Source: Clostridia bacterium
GTDB lineage: Bacteria > Bacillota > Clostridia > Lachnospirales > Lachnospiraceae
NCBI GenBank assembly: GCA_003249225.1
Contig: QKJQ01000014.1
Location: 1 to 64,000 of the forward strand
Length of the DNA: 64,000 nucleotides
Direction: 5' to 3'
Every line of letters starts with the position of its first letter. The first letter of the stretch is position 1. Positions 17,986 to 25,833 of this stretch are shown here, in pieces. The position numbers were made by a program, and so were the translations under genes. Below the pieces are notes generated by a model. The model ran no database searches. It was not told the origin of the DNA and saw only the letters and a program-made list of their open reading frames with translations.

Positions 17986-18546
17986 ATGAAGGCCTTGCTG
18001 TTATCCGATGCAGAATTTAAAAATGACGGGTACAATGAAGTAACAAGTGTTCTTTACAGCTTTTTTGAGGGAAAGAATATAAAACTGGATCACATTGAGA
18101 CTGCGACCAATGAACTGGCTTATTGCACAGGATGCTTTGGATGCTGGATCAAAAAACCGGGTGAATGTGTTATGCAGGATAAAATCGCCCAGATCAATCA
18201 AATGTCAATGAACAGTGATGTTGTAGTGTATATAGTACCGATCGTATTCGGACAATTCTCTGCGAATATGAAAAATGTTATCGACCGCTGGCTTCCCAAC
18301 ATGCTTCCGTTCTTTGAATTAAGAAAAGACGGAATGACCATGCATCCGCCTCGTTATAGTGATTATCCTTCGCATATCATGATAGGATATGCAAAAGGTC
18401 TGTCCGATCAGGATGAACAGTTATTCACAGATATTAATAAAAAACACAGAAAAAATGTAGAAGTCCTGTTTTGGAAAGATTCAAAAGAAAAGTTGTATAA
18501 GGAACTGGGCAGCCTTAGCCTGAGCAGAAAGGGGGGAGAACTGTGA
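17986..18546 (+). CDS. Flavodoxin-like NAD(P)H-dependent FMN reductase family protein
   Basis: This encodes 186 residues with a flavodoxin fold. The N-terminal strand MKALLLSDAEF leads into the FMN phosphate region. The cysteine cluster YCTGCFGCWIK is typical of the iron-sulphur flavoprotein and FMN reductase family, though the full four-cysteine pattern for a cluster is incomplete. IVFGQFSANMKNVIDRW forms the second flavin loop. It is the first gene of an operon controlled by the adjacent TetR repressor and overlaps the next gene by 4 bases. Likely role: electron transfer or reduction of a quinone-like or xenobiotic compound; the substrate is unknown. Confidence 0.8.
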   Translation: MKALLLSDAEFKNDGYNEVTSVLYSFFEGKNIKLDHIETATNELAYCTGCFGCWIKKPGECVMQDKIAQINQMSMNSDVVVYIVPIVFGQFSANMKNVIDRWLPNMLPFFELRKDGMTMHPPRYSDYPSHIMIGYAKGLSDQDEQLFTDINKKHRKNVEVLFWKDSKEKLYKELGSLSLSRKGGEL

Positions 18547-19319
18547 CAGAGAAGATGGAGGAAGAGGTCAGGAGCGAGAATTGCAAAATCGGTCCGAAAG
18601 GTGACAGTGAAAGTAGCATGAACAAGGACAGCAGCCATGTGATTCTGATTGATGCAAGTCCAAAAGTCAGCGAAAAATCTGTATCGGAGTGGTTTTCGGA
18701 CTATTGCAGAGATTACTGGAAGAATGAAAGCTTCACGGTGGAACAGATCAATGTCAGGAAAAGTATAAAGAATGCCGACCTGACAGAGGTATACAAAAGA
18801 ATGGAGAAGGCAGATGCATACGTCATTATCTTTCCATTGTATTTTTTCTGTATGCCCGGCATCTTAACAAGGTTTCTTCAGGATTATGTATGCTTTTTCT
18901 TAGAACATTCGGAGCCGGTAAGGCAGAAGAAAAAAGTGTATGCCGTTGTGAATTGTGGGTTTCCGGAGCCAGAGAACAATGAAGAAGCGATTCACGTTAT
19001 TAAAAGTTTTTCAGAAAAGATACAGGCTGAATTCGGATTTGGAATATCTCTTGGAGCCGGTCCGATGATTTATGGCGCAAAAGATGCTCCCTTTATGAAA
19101 AAAGTCTTTCATAACATAGAAGAAGCACTTACAATGATAAAGGAGGATATTTTGGCAGGAGAGAGAAAACCAGAGCAGCAAACCCTGAAGAATGTCTATC
19201 TGACGGCAAATTTTCCACGAAAACTGTATCTTTCCTTTGGAAGCAAAGGATGGATCAAAACAGCCAAAGCAAATCAGCTTGAAAAAGGAGAGTTATACAA
19301 AAGACCGTATAGCAAATAA
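18543..19319 (+). CDS. Flavodoxin-like NAD(P)H-dependent oxidoreductase
   Basis: This encodes 258 residues with start GTG 18543 overlapping the previous stop (GTGA), preceded by GGGGGGAG. The first 30 residues are charged and non-conserved in look. The flavodoxin fold then begins at HVILIDASPKVSEKS and continues with YVIIFPLYFFCMPGILTRFL, the flavin-binding region of this family. A shorter start at ATG 18618 is possible. It is coupled to the preceding flavoprotein and is presumably its functional partner or paralogue. Confidence 0.78.
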   Translation: MTEKMEEEVRSENCKIGPKGDSESSMNKDSSHVILIDASPKVSEKSVSEWFSDYCRDYWKNESFTVEQINVRKSIKNADLTEVYKRMEKADAYVIIFPLYFFCMPGILTRFLQDYVCFFLEHSEPVRQKKKVYAVVNCGFPEPENNEEAIHVIKSFSEKIQAEFGFGISLGAGPMIYGAKDAPFMKKVFHNIEEALTMIKEDILAGERKPEQQTLKNVYLTANFPRKLYLSFGSKGWIKTAKANQLEKGELYKRPYSK

Positions 19320-19346
19320 GAGCTGTATACAGAAGGGGAGGACGAA

Positions 19347-19811
19347 ATGAAGATTGGAGTTATTGTGTTTTCAGACACCGGCAACACTTTAGTAGTCGCA
19401 GAGGCATTAAGTGAAGCATTGACTACGGCAGGACATGAATCAGAAATCCAGAGAGTAACAGCAGAAAGTACAGACCCAAATTCAAAAGCTGGTAAAATAC
19501 TGAAAAATTCTCCGGATGTGTCCGGATATGATATTGTTGTCTTTGGAGCACCGGTCTGGGCATTTTCTTTATCAGGTGTAATGAAACAATATCTGAATCA
19601 GATCAGTACATTAAAAGGGAAAAAAATAGCGTGCTTTGTCACACAGGGACTTTCGAAAAAATGGCTCGGAGGAAACAGGTCGATAAAAATGATGAGAAAA
19701 ATATGTACAGACAAAGGCGGGATCGTTTATGCAGACGGAATTGTACATGCGACTGGCAGTAATAAGGAGCAACAAACAAACGAACTGATAAAGAAAGTTC
19801 GGATGATTTAG
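19347..19811 (+). CDS. Flavodoxin family protein
   Basis: This is a 154-residue flavodoxin. SDTGNTLVVAEAL is the phosphate-binding loop for FMN, and VFGAPVWAFSLSGVMKQYL forms the 60s loop. GGGGAGGACG supports ATG 19347. It is the third flavoprotein in the TetR-controlled operon, 27 bases after the second. It could act as the electron carrier for the two reductase-like proteins. Confidence 0.85.
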   Translation: MKIGVIVFSDTGNTLVVAEALSEALTTAGHESEIQRVTAESTDPNSKAGKILKNSPDVSGYDIVVFGAPVWAFSLSGVMKQYLNQISTLKGKKIACFVTQGLSKKWLGGNRSIKMMRKICTDKGGIVYADGIVHATGSNKEQQTNELIKKVRMI

Positions 19812-19816
19812 GAATG

Positions 19817-19853
19817 TCCGGCAGTGAAGCAAGCTGCCGGATTATTCATTTTG
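19817..19853 (+). terminator. Terminator of the flavoprotein operon
   Basis: TCCGGCAG (19817-19824) pairs with CTGCCGGA (19834-19841), followed by a T-rich stretch. Confidence 0.8.
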
Positions 19854-20202
19854 TCAGGAGTTTTTTTAGAAGTAGCATGAAATTAATGCACGATTCGAAG
19901 GTTGCATACTCACACGGAGAGTTGCACTTATTTTGTTCTTATACAAAAATATATCTTGAATGATGTGATTTCTTAAAGCTGAGAAACCAATATACGCATT
20001 TGTGAACATTAGCTTTCAAAAACTGTTGTGATTCTGCCTAAAAAAATAAGAAAATAGGTCTTTCTTCCTTGTTGCATCTGCTGAAAGAAAAAATATTTAC
20101 TTAAAACTTTCGCAAAACTGTAGTCTAATTCGGTAAAAAGGTGTACAATAGGAATATAAATGGCCCAGGGACGACAAGAGGGAGATGGAAAAGGAGGTTT
20201 GC
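19854..20202. other. Intergenic stretch without a gene
   Basis: No reading frame or RNA gene is seen. A possible -10 TACAAT lies at 20144-20149, without a convincing -35, ahead of the iron-sulphur protein gene; its ribosome-binding site AAAGGAGG is at about 20190. Confidence 0.5.
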
Positions 20203-20895
20203 ATGCAGATTAACAGTAAAGAGCTAAAACAGATATTACATGACAATGGTGCATCGATCGTTGGATATGCCGATCTGACAGGATACGTTGATGACGATTT
20301 ACGCTCCGGTGTATCGGTTGTAATTCACCTGCCAAGAGAGGTAGTTCGTTCCATTGGAAATGGACCATCCAGGGAGTATTTTGATGCATATCACATGCTG
20401 AATGAAAAGCTCGATAAGATTGTCATGGTTGGGGCTGATTATCTGAAAGACTGTGGATATCAGGCAGTGGCACAGACAACTGGAACCGTTGTTGAAGATT
20501 CAAATTATACAACAAAGATTCCGCATAAAACGGTAGCGGTCAAGTCTGGAATAGGCTGGATCGGAAAAAGCGCTTTGCTCATAACAAAACAATATGGCGC
20601 AGCCGTTCGATTATCTTCAATTTTGACAGATGCAGAACTTGATTATGGGAAAGAGACTACAAAATCAAAATGCAGAACTTGCAGCAATTGTGTGGAAGCG
20701 TGTCCTGCAAAAGCCATAACAGGAAAGAAGTGGATACCGGGGATGGCGCGCGAAGAACTTCTTGATGCTGTGGCCTGTCGGGAAAAAGCAAGAATGATAG
20801 CAATGGAAAAACTGGGCGAAGAGATAACTTTATGTGGTAAATGCATTGATGTATGCCCCTATACCAGAAGATTTTCAGTAGGCGGCAAATTGTAG
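20203..20895 (+). CDS. QueG-like protein with two 4Fe-4S motifs
   Basis: This encodes 230 residues. The middle holds GIGWIGKSALLITKQYGAAV, the signature of epoxyqueuosine reductase-like proteins. The C-terminal part carries CRTCSNCVEACPAK and CGKCIDVCPYTRR, two ferredoxin-type clusters. It is much shorter than true QueG (around 350-390 residues), so queuosine synthesis is not assured. Many clostridial proteins of this size are annotated only as double-cluster proteins. ATG 20203 is chosen because AAAAGGAGG ends six bases upstream; the longer frame from 20185 has no site. Confidence 0.8.
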   Translation: MQINSKELKQILHDNGASIVGYADLTGYVDDDLRSGVSVVIHLPREVVRSIGNGPSREYFDAYHMLNEKLDKIVMVGADYLKDCGYQAVAQTTGTVVEDSNYTTKIPHKTVAVKSGIGWIGKSALLITKQYGAAVRLSSILTDAELDYGKETTKSKCRTCSNCVEACPAKAITGKKWIPGMAREELLDAVACREKARMIAMEKLGEEITLCGKCIDVCPYTRRFSVGGKL

Positions 20896-20932
20896 CAAGA
20901 TTGATTCGTTTGAATGGGCAAAGGATAAAAGT

Positions 20933-21589
20933 ATGGGCAAATACACAACAGTACTCTTTGATATGGATGGTACGCTCCTGGATACGATAATGGATCTGAC
21001 AGGCAGCGTAAATGCGACACTTCATCATTTCGGTTACATGGAACGATCCGAAGATGAAGTTAAAAAGTTCGTAGGAAATGGTGTTATGAAATTATTGGAA
21101 CGCGCTTTCGGACGCGGTGTGAAAAATGTAGATCTGGCAGAAGTCTATGAGTATTTTACGGGACATTATCAGAAAAATTGCAGGAACAAAACAAGCACAT
21201 ATCCAGGTATTATTGCGATGCTGGATCAATTGCGTGAAGCTGGGATAACAATGGGTATTGTATCAAACAAGAATAAGCAGGCTGTCATTGAACTAGCCGG
21301 GCTTCTATTGCCGGGGTATATGACTGCGGTGGTAGGTGCCAGCGAAGATCTGCCTAAAAAACCATCACCGGAACTGGTGAATGAGGCATTATCTCAGCTT
21401 AAGAAAAGCAAGGAAGAAACTATACTGATTGGTGATTCCGATGTTGATTATCAGACTGCAAAAAACGCGGGGTTAGATTGTATTCTTGTCAGTTGGGGCT
21501 TCAAAGATAAAAGTTTTCTTGAAAGTTTACATTCTGCTTATCTTATTGATTCACCAAAAGAGATTGTGAACATTGTTATGAATGAATAA
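20933..21589 (+). CDS. HAD-family phosphatase (phosphoglycolate phosphatase type)
   Basis: This encodes 218 residues with all HAD motifs: nucleophile Asp in FDMDGTLLDT (residues about 9-18), motif II in GIVSNKNKQ, Lys in PKKPSPE, and acidic motif IV IGDSDVDYQTAKNAG. The helical cap between motifs I and II fits the PGP/Gph subclass, which dephosphorylates small phosphate esters. It sits 37 bases after the iron-sulphur gene in the same direction and may be co-transcribed. The exact substrate cannot be told. Confidence 0.88.
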   Translation: MGKYTTVLFDMDGTLLDTIMDLTGSVNATLHHFGYMERSEDEVKKFVGNGVMKLLERAFGRGVKNVDLAEVYEYFTGHYQKNCRNKTSTYPGIIAMLDQLREAGITMGIVSNKNKQAVIELAGLLLPGYMTAVVGASEDLPKKPSPELVNEALSQLKKSKEETILIGDSDVDYQTAKNAGLDCILVSWGFKDKSFLESLHSAYLIDSPKEIVNIVMNE

Positions 21590-21608
21590 AGATGCATATA
21601 AAACACCG

Positions 21609-21636
21609 AGCAGAAGACAGAATCTTCTGCTTTTTC
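21609..21636 (+). terminator. Terminator after the HAD gene
   Basis: AGCAGAAGA (21609-21617) pairs with TCTTCTGCT (21623-21631), followed by TTTT. Confidence 0.88.
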
Positions 21637-21768
21637 TGTACTGAAAAAGTCAAATCCGGTTTTTCTTTTACCAAACGGTTATTTTTTGTGTTAGTATTGC
21701 CGATAAGTTAGATAAGTCTTTATATGAAATGGATCAGATATGCGAAAAGCGCAGGAAGAGGAGTAACG

Positions 21769-23178
21769 ATGAAGGAAAGAGTTCTGACAATTATAAAAAA
21801 ATTAGTTTTTGTCGTTCTGCTGGTCGGAACCTGTTTGTTCAGCAGTTCATTTATGGCACAAAAAACAGAAGCCGCAGAGATTCCTTCTTATATATATGCT
21901 GTATATTCTGGCGGCACGGTAATCATAGGTGAGGAGATCGACCTTGATCTTCTCAGCGTATATGCGGTTTATGCGAGCGGAGCTACAGATACAGTAACAG
22001 ACTATGTACTGTCGAGCTATAAAGCTACCTCAACGGGTGCGAATGTTATAACCGTTGTTTATCTTGGCAAGACATATTCCTTTGTTGTGATTGGAAAAGC
22101 ATTATCGAACATTACGTCGATTTATACAGGAAGCAGCATTCAGCTGGGGGATTCCATTGATACAAGAGAGTTGCTTGTTTACCTCATTTATACGGACGGC
22201 ACCATGGAGGAAACAAAGGAATACACCTTGCCCGACCCGGTTGTAACGACACTTGGACTTACTCAGAAAGCGGTTGTATATGGTTCAAAATCAACCAATG
22301 TCAATGTATATGGAGTTGCAGCCAAGACAGTAAGTCAGCTGTTTGCTAATTACACAGGGGCAGGCGTGATGGTAGACTGTGAGATCGATAAAGAAGATCT
22401 TTACATAACCGCCTTATATTCAGATGGTACCAGCAGTCTTGTATCAAACTACACTATGTCAATCAGCAAAGCGCAGGTCGTTGGAGACAATACAATAACG
22501 ATTGCTTACAAGGGAATTAAAACAACGGTAAATGTAACCGGTCTGGAAAAAACAATAAGCAGCATTTCTGCAGTATACACAGGAGATACCGTGGAAGTCG
22601 GAAGTTATGTGAGGCTCTATGATATTACAGTGACAGTTGTTTATGCTGATGGTTCCAAGGAGAAAGTAACTGATTTTACTCTGCCAAATCCAGAAATATA
22701 TTACGTCGGAACACATACCAAGACCGTTTATTATCAGGACTTCAGTGACACCATAACAGTAATCGGTGTTGAGGAAAAGGAAGCAAATTATGATAATGCG
22801 GCCACCTTTGATGCTACTGACGGGTATGTTGATATTTACGGCGAACTTGCGGTTCCCGAATACTCAGATGCGAGCGAGATTGAATTCGATTCTGTTGACA
22901 CGGATCTGTTAACAAGGCTTATGCGCCGCGTGGCTAAGGGAAAACGCTATGTTGCATTTGAAATTGATTTTTCGGGAGATATCGAAGATGACTTCCCGAT
23001 GGAGATGACACTGGATATGCCGGAAGGCTACAATGTGGAAAATTGTACGCTGTACTATACGCCAAACAGAAGAACTGTCATTGCTTTACTGAATTACGAG
23101 GCAGATACAACAAACAATGCAATGATTTGCGAGGTATATAATCCAGGAACCTACGTGCTTGTGTATGGTAATGAATAA
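21769..23178 (+). CDS. Secreted protein with four Ig-like repeats
   Basis: This encodes 469 residues. A signal peptide (about 1-33, ending near KTEAAE) is followed by four repeats of about 75-80 residues. Each opens with a Tyr-Thr/Ser-Gly turn, a G-x-x-I/V-D step and a YxDG loop, as in bacterial Ig-like domains. The C-terminal 100 residues form a distinct acidic domain with PMEMTLDMPEGYN. No sortase signal or membrane anchor is visible, so it may be released or held non-covalently. ATG 21769 follows AAGAGGAG; the longer frame from 21724 would bury the signal peptide. An extended -10 TGT-TAGTAT lies at 21689-21697. Confidence 0.8.
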   Translation: MKERVLTIIKKLVFVVLLVGTCLFSSSFMAQKTEAAEIPSYIYAVYSGGTVIIGEEIDLDLLSVYAVYASGATDTVTDYVLSSYKATSTGANVITVVYLGKTYSFVVIGKALSNITSIYTGSSIQLGDSIDTRELLVYLIYTDGTMEETKEYTLPDPVVTTLGLTQKAVVYGSKSTNVNVYGVAAKTVSQLFANYTGAGVMVDCEIDKEDLYITALYSDGTSSLVSNYTMSISKAQVVGDNTITIAYKGIKTTVNVTGLEKTISSISAVYTGDTVEVGSYVRLYDITVTVVYADGSKEKVTDFTLPNPEIYYVGTHTKTVYYQDFSDTITVIGVEEKEANYDNAATFDATDGYVDIYGELAVPEYSDASEIEFDSVDTDLLTRLMRRVAKGKRYVAFEIDFSGDIEDDFPMEMTLDMPEGYNVENCTLYYTPNRRTVIALLNYEADTTNNAMICEVYNPGTYVLVYGNE

Positions 23179-23225
23179 GCCAGAATTTAAATTCTTTCTA
23201 TTGAATGAAAAATTTAAAAAATGAA

Positions 23226-23254
23226 TTGACATTTAAATAAATAGATGGTAGTAT
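23226..23254 (+). promoter_or_regulatory. Promoter of tRNA-Leu
   Basis: TTGACA (23226-23231), 17 bp, TAGTAT (23249-23254) with TGG just before it as an extended -10. Confidence 0.65.
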
Positions 23255-23282
23255 AGTTAAGCGATACGGAAACGTGTTGTAT

Positions 23283-23364
23283 GCGGAGTTGCTGGAATTG
23301 GCAGACAGGCATGACTAAGGATCATGTGGCAATAGCCGTGAGAGTTCAAGTCTCTTACTCCGCA
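23283..23364 (+). tRNA. tRNA-Leu, anticodon AAG
   Basis: This is an 82-nt class II tRNA. The acceptor stem GCGGAGT/ACTCCGC has seven pairs and discriminator A23364. D stem CTG/CAG encloses GGAATTGG. The anticodon stem CATGA/TCATG carries loop CTAAGGA with anticodon AAG at 23317-23319. The long variable arm GGC-AATA-GCC is the Leu type and the T loop is TTCAAGT. CCA is not encoded. A34 is rare outside tRNA-Arg in bacteria and would need deamination to inosine for efficient reading of CUC as well as CUU. CTT codons are common in neighbouring genes. Confidence 0.92.
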
Positions 23365-23380
23365 GGACTTTATAATAAGA

Positions 23381-23418
23381 ACCCGAACATTTGAAAAAGT
23401 GTTTCGGGTCTTTTTGTT
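23381..23418 (+). terminator. Terminator of tRNA-Leu
   Basis: ACCCGAACA (23381-23389) pairs with the matching TGTTTCGGGT arm (23400-23409) with one bulge, followed by TTTTTG and more T. Confidence 0.88.
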
Positions 23419-23474
23419 TTTGGAAAAAAGAAAGAGAAAGCACCAACTTTTAAATTGCCTTACCGGAAATCTGG

Positions 23475-23503
23475 TTGATGTTTGTAATAGTTTGGGTTAT
23501 AAT
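23475..23503 (+). promoter_or_regulatory. Promoter of the Hpt gene
   Basis: TTGATG (23475-23480), 17 bp, TATAAT (23498-23503). Confidence 0.72.
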
Positions 23504-23557
23504 AAAGTTAGAAACAGATACTGATGAAAAGCCGGATTTGATCAGACTGGAGAGCAT

Positions 23558-23917
23558 ATGGCAGGGAAGATGATAGAAGAGTTGAATAAACTTGGTGTGG
23601 ATACAGAACATACACTGGAAAGACTGGCTGGAAATGAAGCAATCTACGAGCGTTTTCTGATAAAATTTGTTCAGGATACGAATTTTTCTCAGTTAGAACA
23701 AAGTCTGGCAAAAAAAGATTATGAAGGCGCATTGCAATACGCGCATACTCTAAAAGGTGTAAGCGGGAATCTTGGAATGACGGAATTATTTGAACACATG
23801 GAAGAGATGGTTACCATATTTCGAGGACAAAAGGAAGGCGATGTTCAAAAATCGTTTGAACTTTCGCAATTGATTTACCGGGCAATCTGTGTGGCAATCA
23901 ACAATAACATGCAGTAA
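23558..23917 (+). CDS. Stand-alone Hpt phosphotransfer protein
   Basis: This is a 119-residue all-helical protein. The Hpt signature AHTLKGVSGNLGM (about residues 67-79) contains the phosphorylatable His and the Lys-Gly pair that follows it. Such proteins relay phosphate between a hybrid kinase and a response regulator. No kinase or regulator gene is adjacent, so its partners lie elsewhere. It shares a strand and a short spacer (17 bases) with the kinase-like gene behind it. GGAGAG supports ATG 23558. Confidence 0.88.
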   Translation: MAGKMIEELNKLGVDTEHTLERLAGNEAIYERFLIKFVQDTNFSQLEQSLAKKDYEGALQYAHTLKGVSGNLGMTELFEHMEEMVTIFRGQKEGDVQKSFELSQLIYRAICVAINNNMQ

Positions 23918-23934
23918 TAAGGAGGTGTATGCGA

Positions 23935-24549
23935 ATGAATAAAGTAATAACCATAAGCAGACAATACGGAAGCGGTGGCAGAGAGATTGGACGAAAACTG
24001 TCAGAGATGCTCAACATACCTTTCTATGACAATGAGCTTATTACACGTGCAGCAAAGGAAAGTGGATTTGCAGAGGAAGCATTTCGTGTAGCAGAAAGCA
24101 AAGCATCAAACAGCTTGTTGTATTCCATTGCCATGGGGATGAACTCTTTTGGCAATCAGGACCTTGGCTTTTCACATCTTTCTCTGGATGACAGGATTTA
24201 TCTTGCACAGGCAGCAGTTATACGAAAAGTGGCAGCAGAAGGCCCTTGTGTTATTGTAGGACGCTGTGCAGACTATATATTGAAGGACCTTGATAATGTC
24301 ATTCATGTTTTCATTTGGGCTGATCTTCCGTTCCGTGTTGATCGTGCAAGAAGAATCGACAATCTTGCGGAGGAGAAGATCGAGGAGACTGTGTTAAAAG
24401 TCGACAAGCGGAGAGCAAACTACTATAATTATCATGCCTGTGAAAAGTGGGGAAAAGCTGAAAACTACCATCTTTCAATGAACAGTTCCATTATCGGAAT
24501 TGATGGAGCGGCGGAATGCATCAAAGAATTTGTAATGAAGTGCAAGTAA
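23935..24549 (+). CDS. Cytidylate kinase-like family protein
   Basis: This encodes 204 residues. The N-terminus VITISRQYGSGGREIGRKLS is the P-loop variant of the cytidylate-kinase-like family (Cytidylate_kin2). It is followed by FYDNELI, CVIVGRCADYIL and a lid-like arginine region DRARRID. It is not the standard Cmk, and many clostridia carry several copies of uncertain function. ATG 23935 is preferred over ATG 23929 because AAGGAGG lies 9 bases before the former and only 3 before the latter. Confidence 0.85.
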   Translation: MNKVITISRQYGSGGREIGRKLSEMLNIPFYDNELITRAAKESGFAEEAFRVAESKASNSLLYSIAMGMNSFGNQDLGFSHLSLDDRIYLAQAAVIRKVAAEGPCVIVGRCADYILKDLDNVIHVFIWADLPFRVDRARRIDNLAEEKIEETVLKVDKRRANYYNYHACEKWGKAENYHLSMNSSIIGIDGAAECIKEFVMKCK

Positions 24550-24595
24550 GTGAATAACATGGTGAGTAACATGCCATGCAGCAGATATGAGTTAA

Positions 24596-24625
24596 GGGTC
24601 AGACTGTTTTCGGTCTGGCTCTTTT
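24596..24625 (+). terminator. Terminator after the kinase-like gene
   Basis: GGGTCAGAC (24596-24604) pairs with GTCTGGCTC (24613-24621) through two G-U pairs, then TTTT. Confidence 0.75.
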
Positions 24626-24891
24626 CAAAATCTGTATAAAAGCTAACGAATAAATGAAGTGTTCGATTTAATAAAATGGCAGATTCCCAGTGTTGCGGGT
24701 CAACAGATAAACTTGGTGTGGATAAATGATATAGCGGTCAGGCGACATTAAAATCTGTTAGATAACTCGAAATCACAGGAATCAGAGATTTTTTCGTAAA
24801 AATATGTTTTTTTATGAAACTTTTTGCGAGGTGGCATCGTCTAAAGGTATGGTAGTTCTTTTTCAGATAGAATAGGAGAGTTGGTGAGTGC
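24626..24891. other. Intergenic stretch ahead of the ABC operon
   Basis: There is no gene here. A short stretch near 24831-24855 resembles the D-arm side of a tRNA but has no matching acceptor or T arm. AGGAGAG (24873-24880) and GGTGAG (24883-24888) are the candidate ribosome-binding sites for the GTG-start ABC gene. No clear promoter is seen. Confidence 0.45.
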
Positions 24892-25830
24892 GTGCAGGTT
24901 GAGAAAGAAGTAAAAACTGTTTTGAAAAAAGAAAAAGTAAGTTCTGAAAAAAAAGAAAAGAACAGCGAGAGAGAGAAAATAATCGTTCTAAAAGGCGTTA
25001 AGAAAGTTTACAGAATGGGAACAGAGCGTATTTGCGCTGTAGATGATGTCAGCTTTGAAATATACAAAGGTGAATTCTGTTGTCTTCTTGGAACATCAGG
25101 ATCGGGAAAATCCACCCTTTTGAATCTGATGGCAGGAATAGAAAAAGTTTCATCCGGCCAGATCATTATGAAGGGAAAGAACATACACCACATGAACGAG
25201 AATCGTCTGGCGAAGTTCAGACAGAAGTATCTTGGATTTGTATTCCAGTCATATAATCTGTTAAATTCCATGACGGCGCTGGAAAATGTTGAGTTTCCGC
25301 TTGTTTTTAAGCGTGTGCCCAATAAGAAAAGACGAAGAATGGCATTAGAAATGCTGAAAAAAGTTGGACTCGAAGACAGAATCAAACATAAGCCCAAAGA
25401 AATGAGTGGTGGTCAGCAGCAGAGAGTCGGTATAGCCAGAGCTTTCGTTGCAAATCCGGAGATTGTATTCGCCGATGAGCCGACAGGTAATCTTGATTCC
25501 AAGACGTCAAAAGAAGTCATGGAACTGATACAGGGAATGGCAAGAGTGAATAAGCAGACGATTGTTATGGTAACCCATGATAATAAGCTTGCTGAATATG
25601 CTGACAGGGTCATAAGGGTATTTGATGGTAAGATTATCAGTATAGAAGAGAATGATCACTCACAGAAGAAAGAAGAATCCGATGTGAATGATGAAATTGC
25701 ACAGGTTAATAAGGAAACCAGCAATGAAGAAACCAGCAATGATATCAATAACAATGATATCAACAACAAGGATACAAACAAGGAAGAGTTTACAGAGGAA
25801 GTTATTAATTTGAAGAAAGCAGAGGGTTAG
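24892..25830 (+). CDS. MacB/LolD-type ABC transporter ATPase
   Basis: This encodes 312 residues with start GTG 24892. Residues 1-30 are a lysine- and glutamate-rich extension. The ATPase core then runs to about 250: Walker A GTSGSGKST, Q-loop FVFQSYN, signature MSGGQQQRVGIARA, Walker B IVFADEPTGNLDS, H-loop VMVTHD. The final 55 residues are an acidic, asparagine-rich tail with short repeats (ETSND, NDINN), unusual for this family. It powers the permease three genes downstream. The next gene starts 3 bases after its stop, so the four genes are one operon. Confidence 0.92.
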   Translation: MQVEKEVKTVLKKEKVSSEKKEKNSEREKIIVLKGVKKVYRMGTERICAVDDVSFEIYKGEFCCLLGTSGSGKSTLLNLMAGIEKVSSGQIIMKGKNIHHMNENRLAKFRQKYLGFVFQSYNLLNSMTALENVEFPLVFKRVPNKKRRRMALEMLKKVGLEDRIKHKPKEMSGGQQQRVGIARAFVANPEIVFADEPTGNLDSKTSKEVMELIQGMARVNKQTIVMVTHDNKLAEYADRVIRVFDGKIISIEENDHSQKKEESDVNDEIAQVNKETSNEETSNDINNNDINNKDTNKEEFTEEVINLKKAEG

Positions 25831-25833
25831 GGA

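Noticed and set aside
24831..24855. tRNA-Glu-like D-arm string (TGGCATCGTCTAAAGGTATGG)
   Set aside because: No acceptor stem, no good anticodon stem and no T arm follow, so it is at best a decayed fragment or chance.
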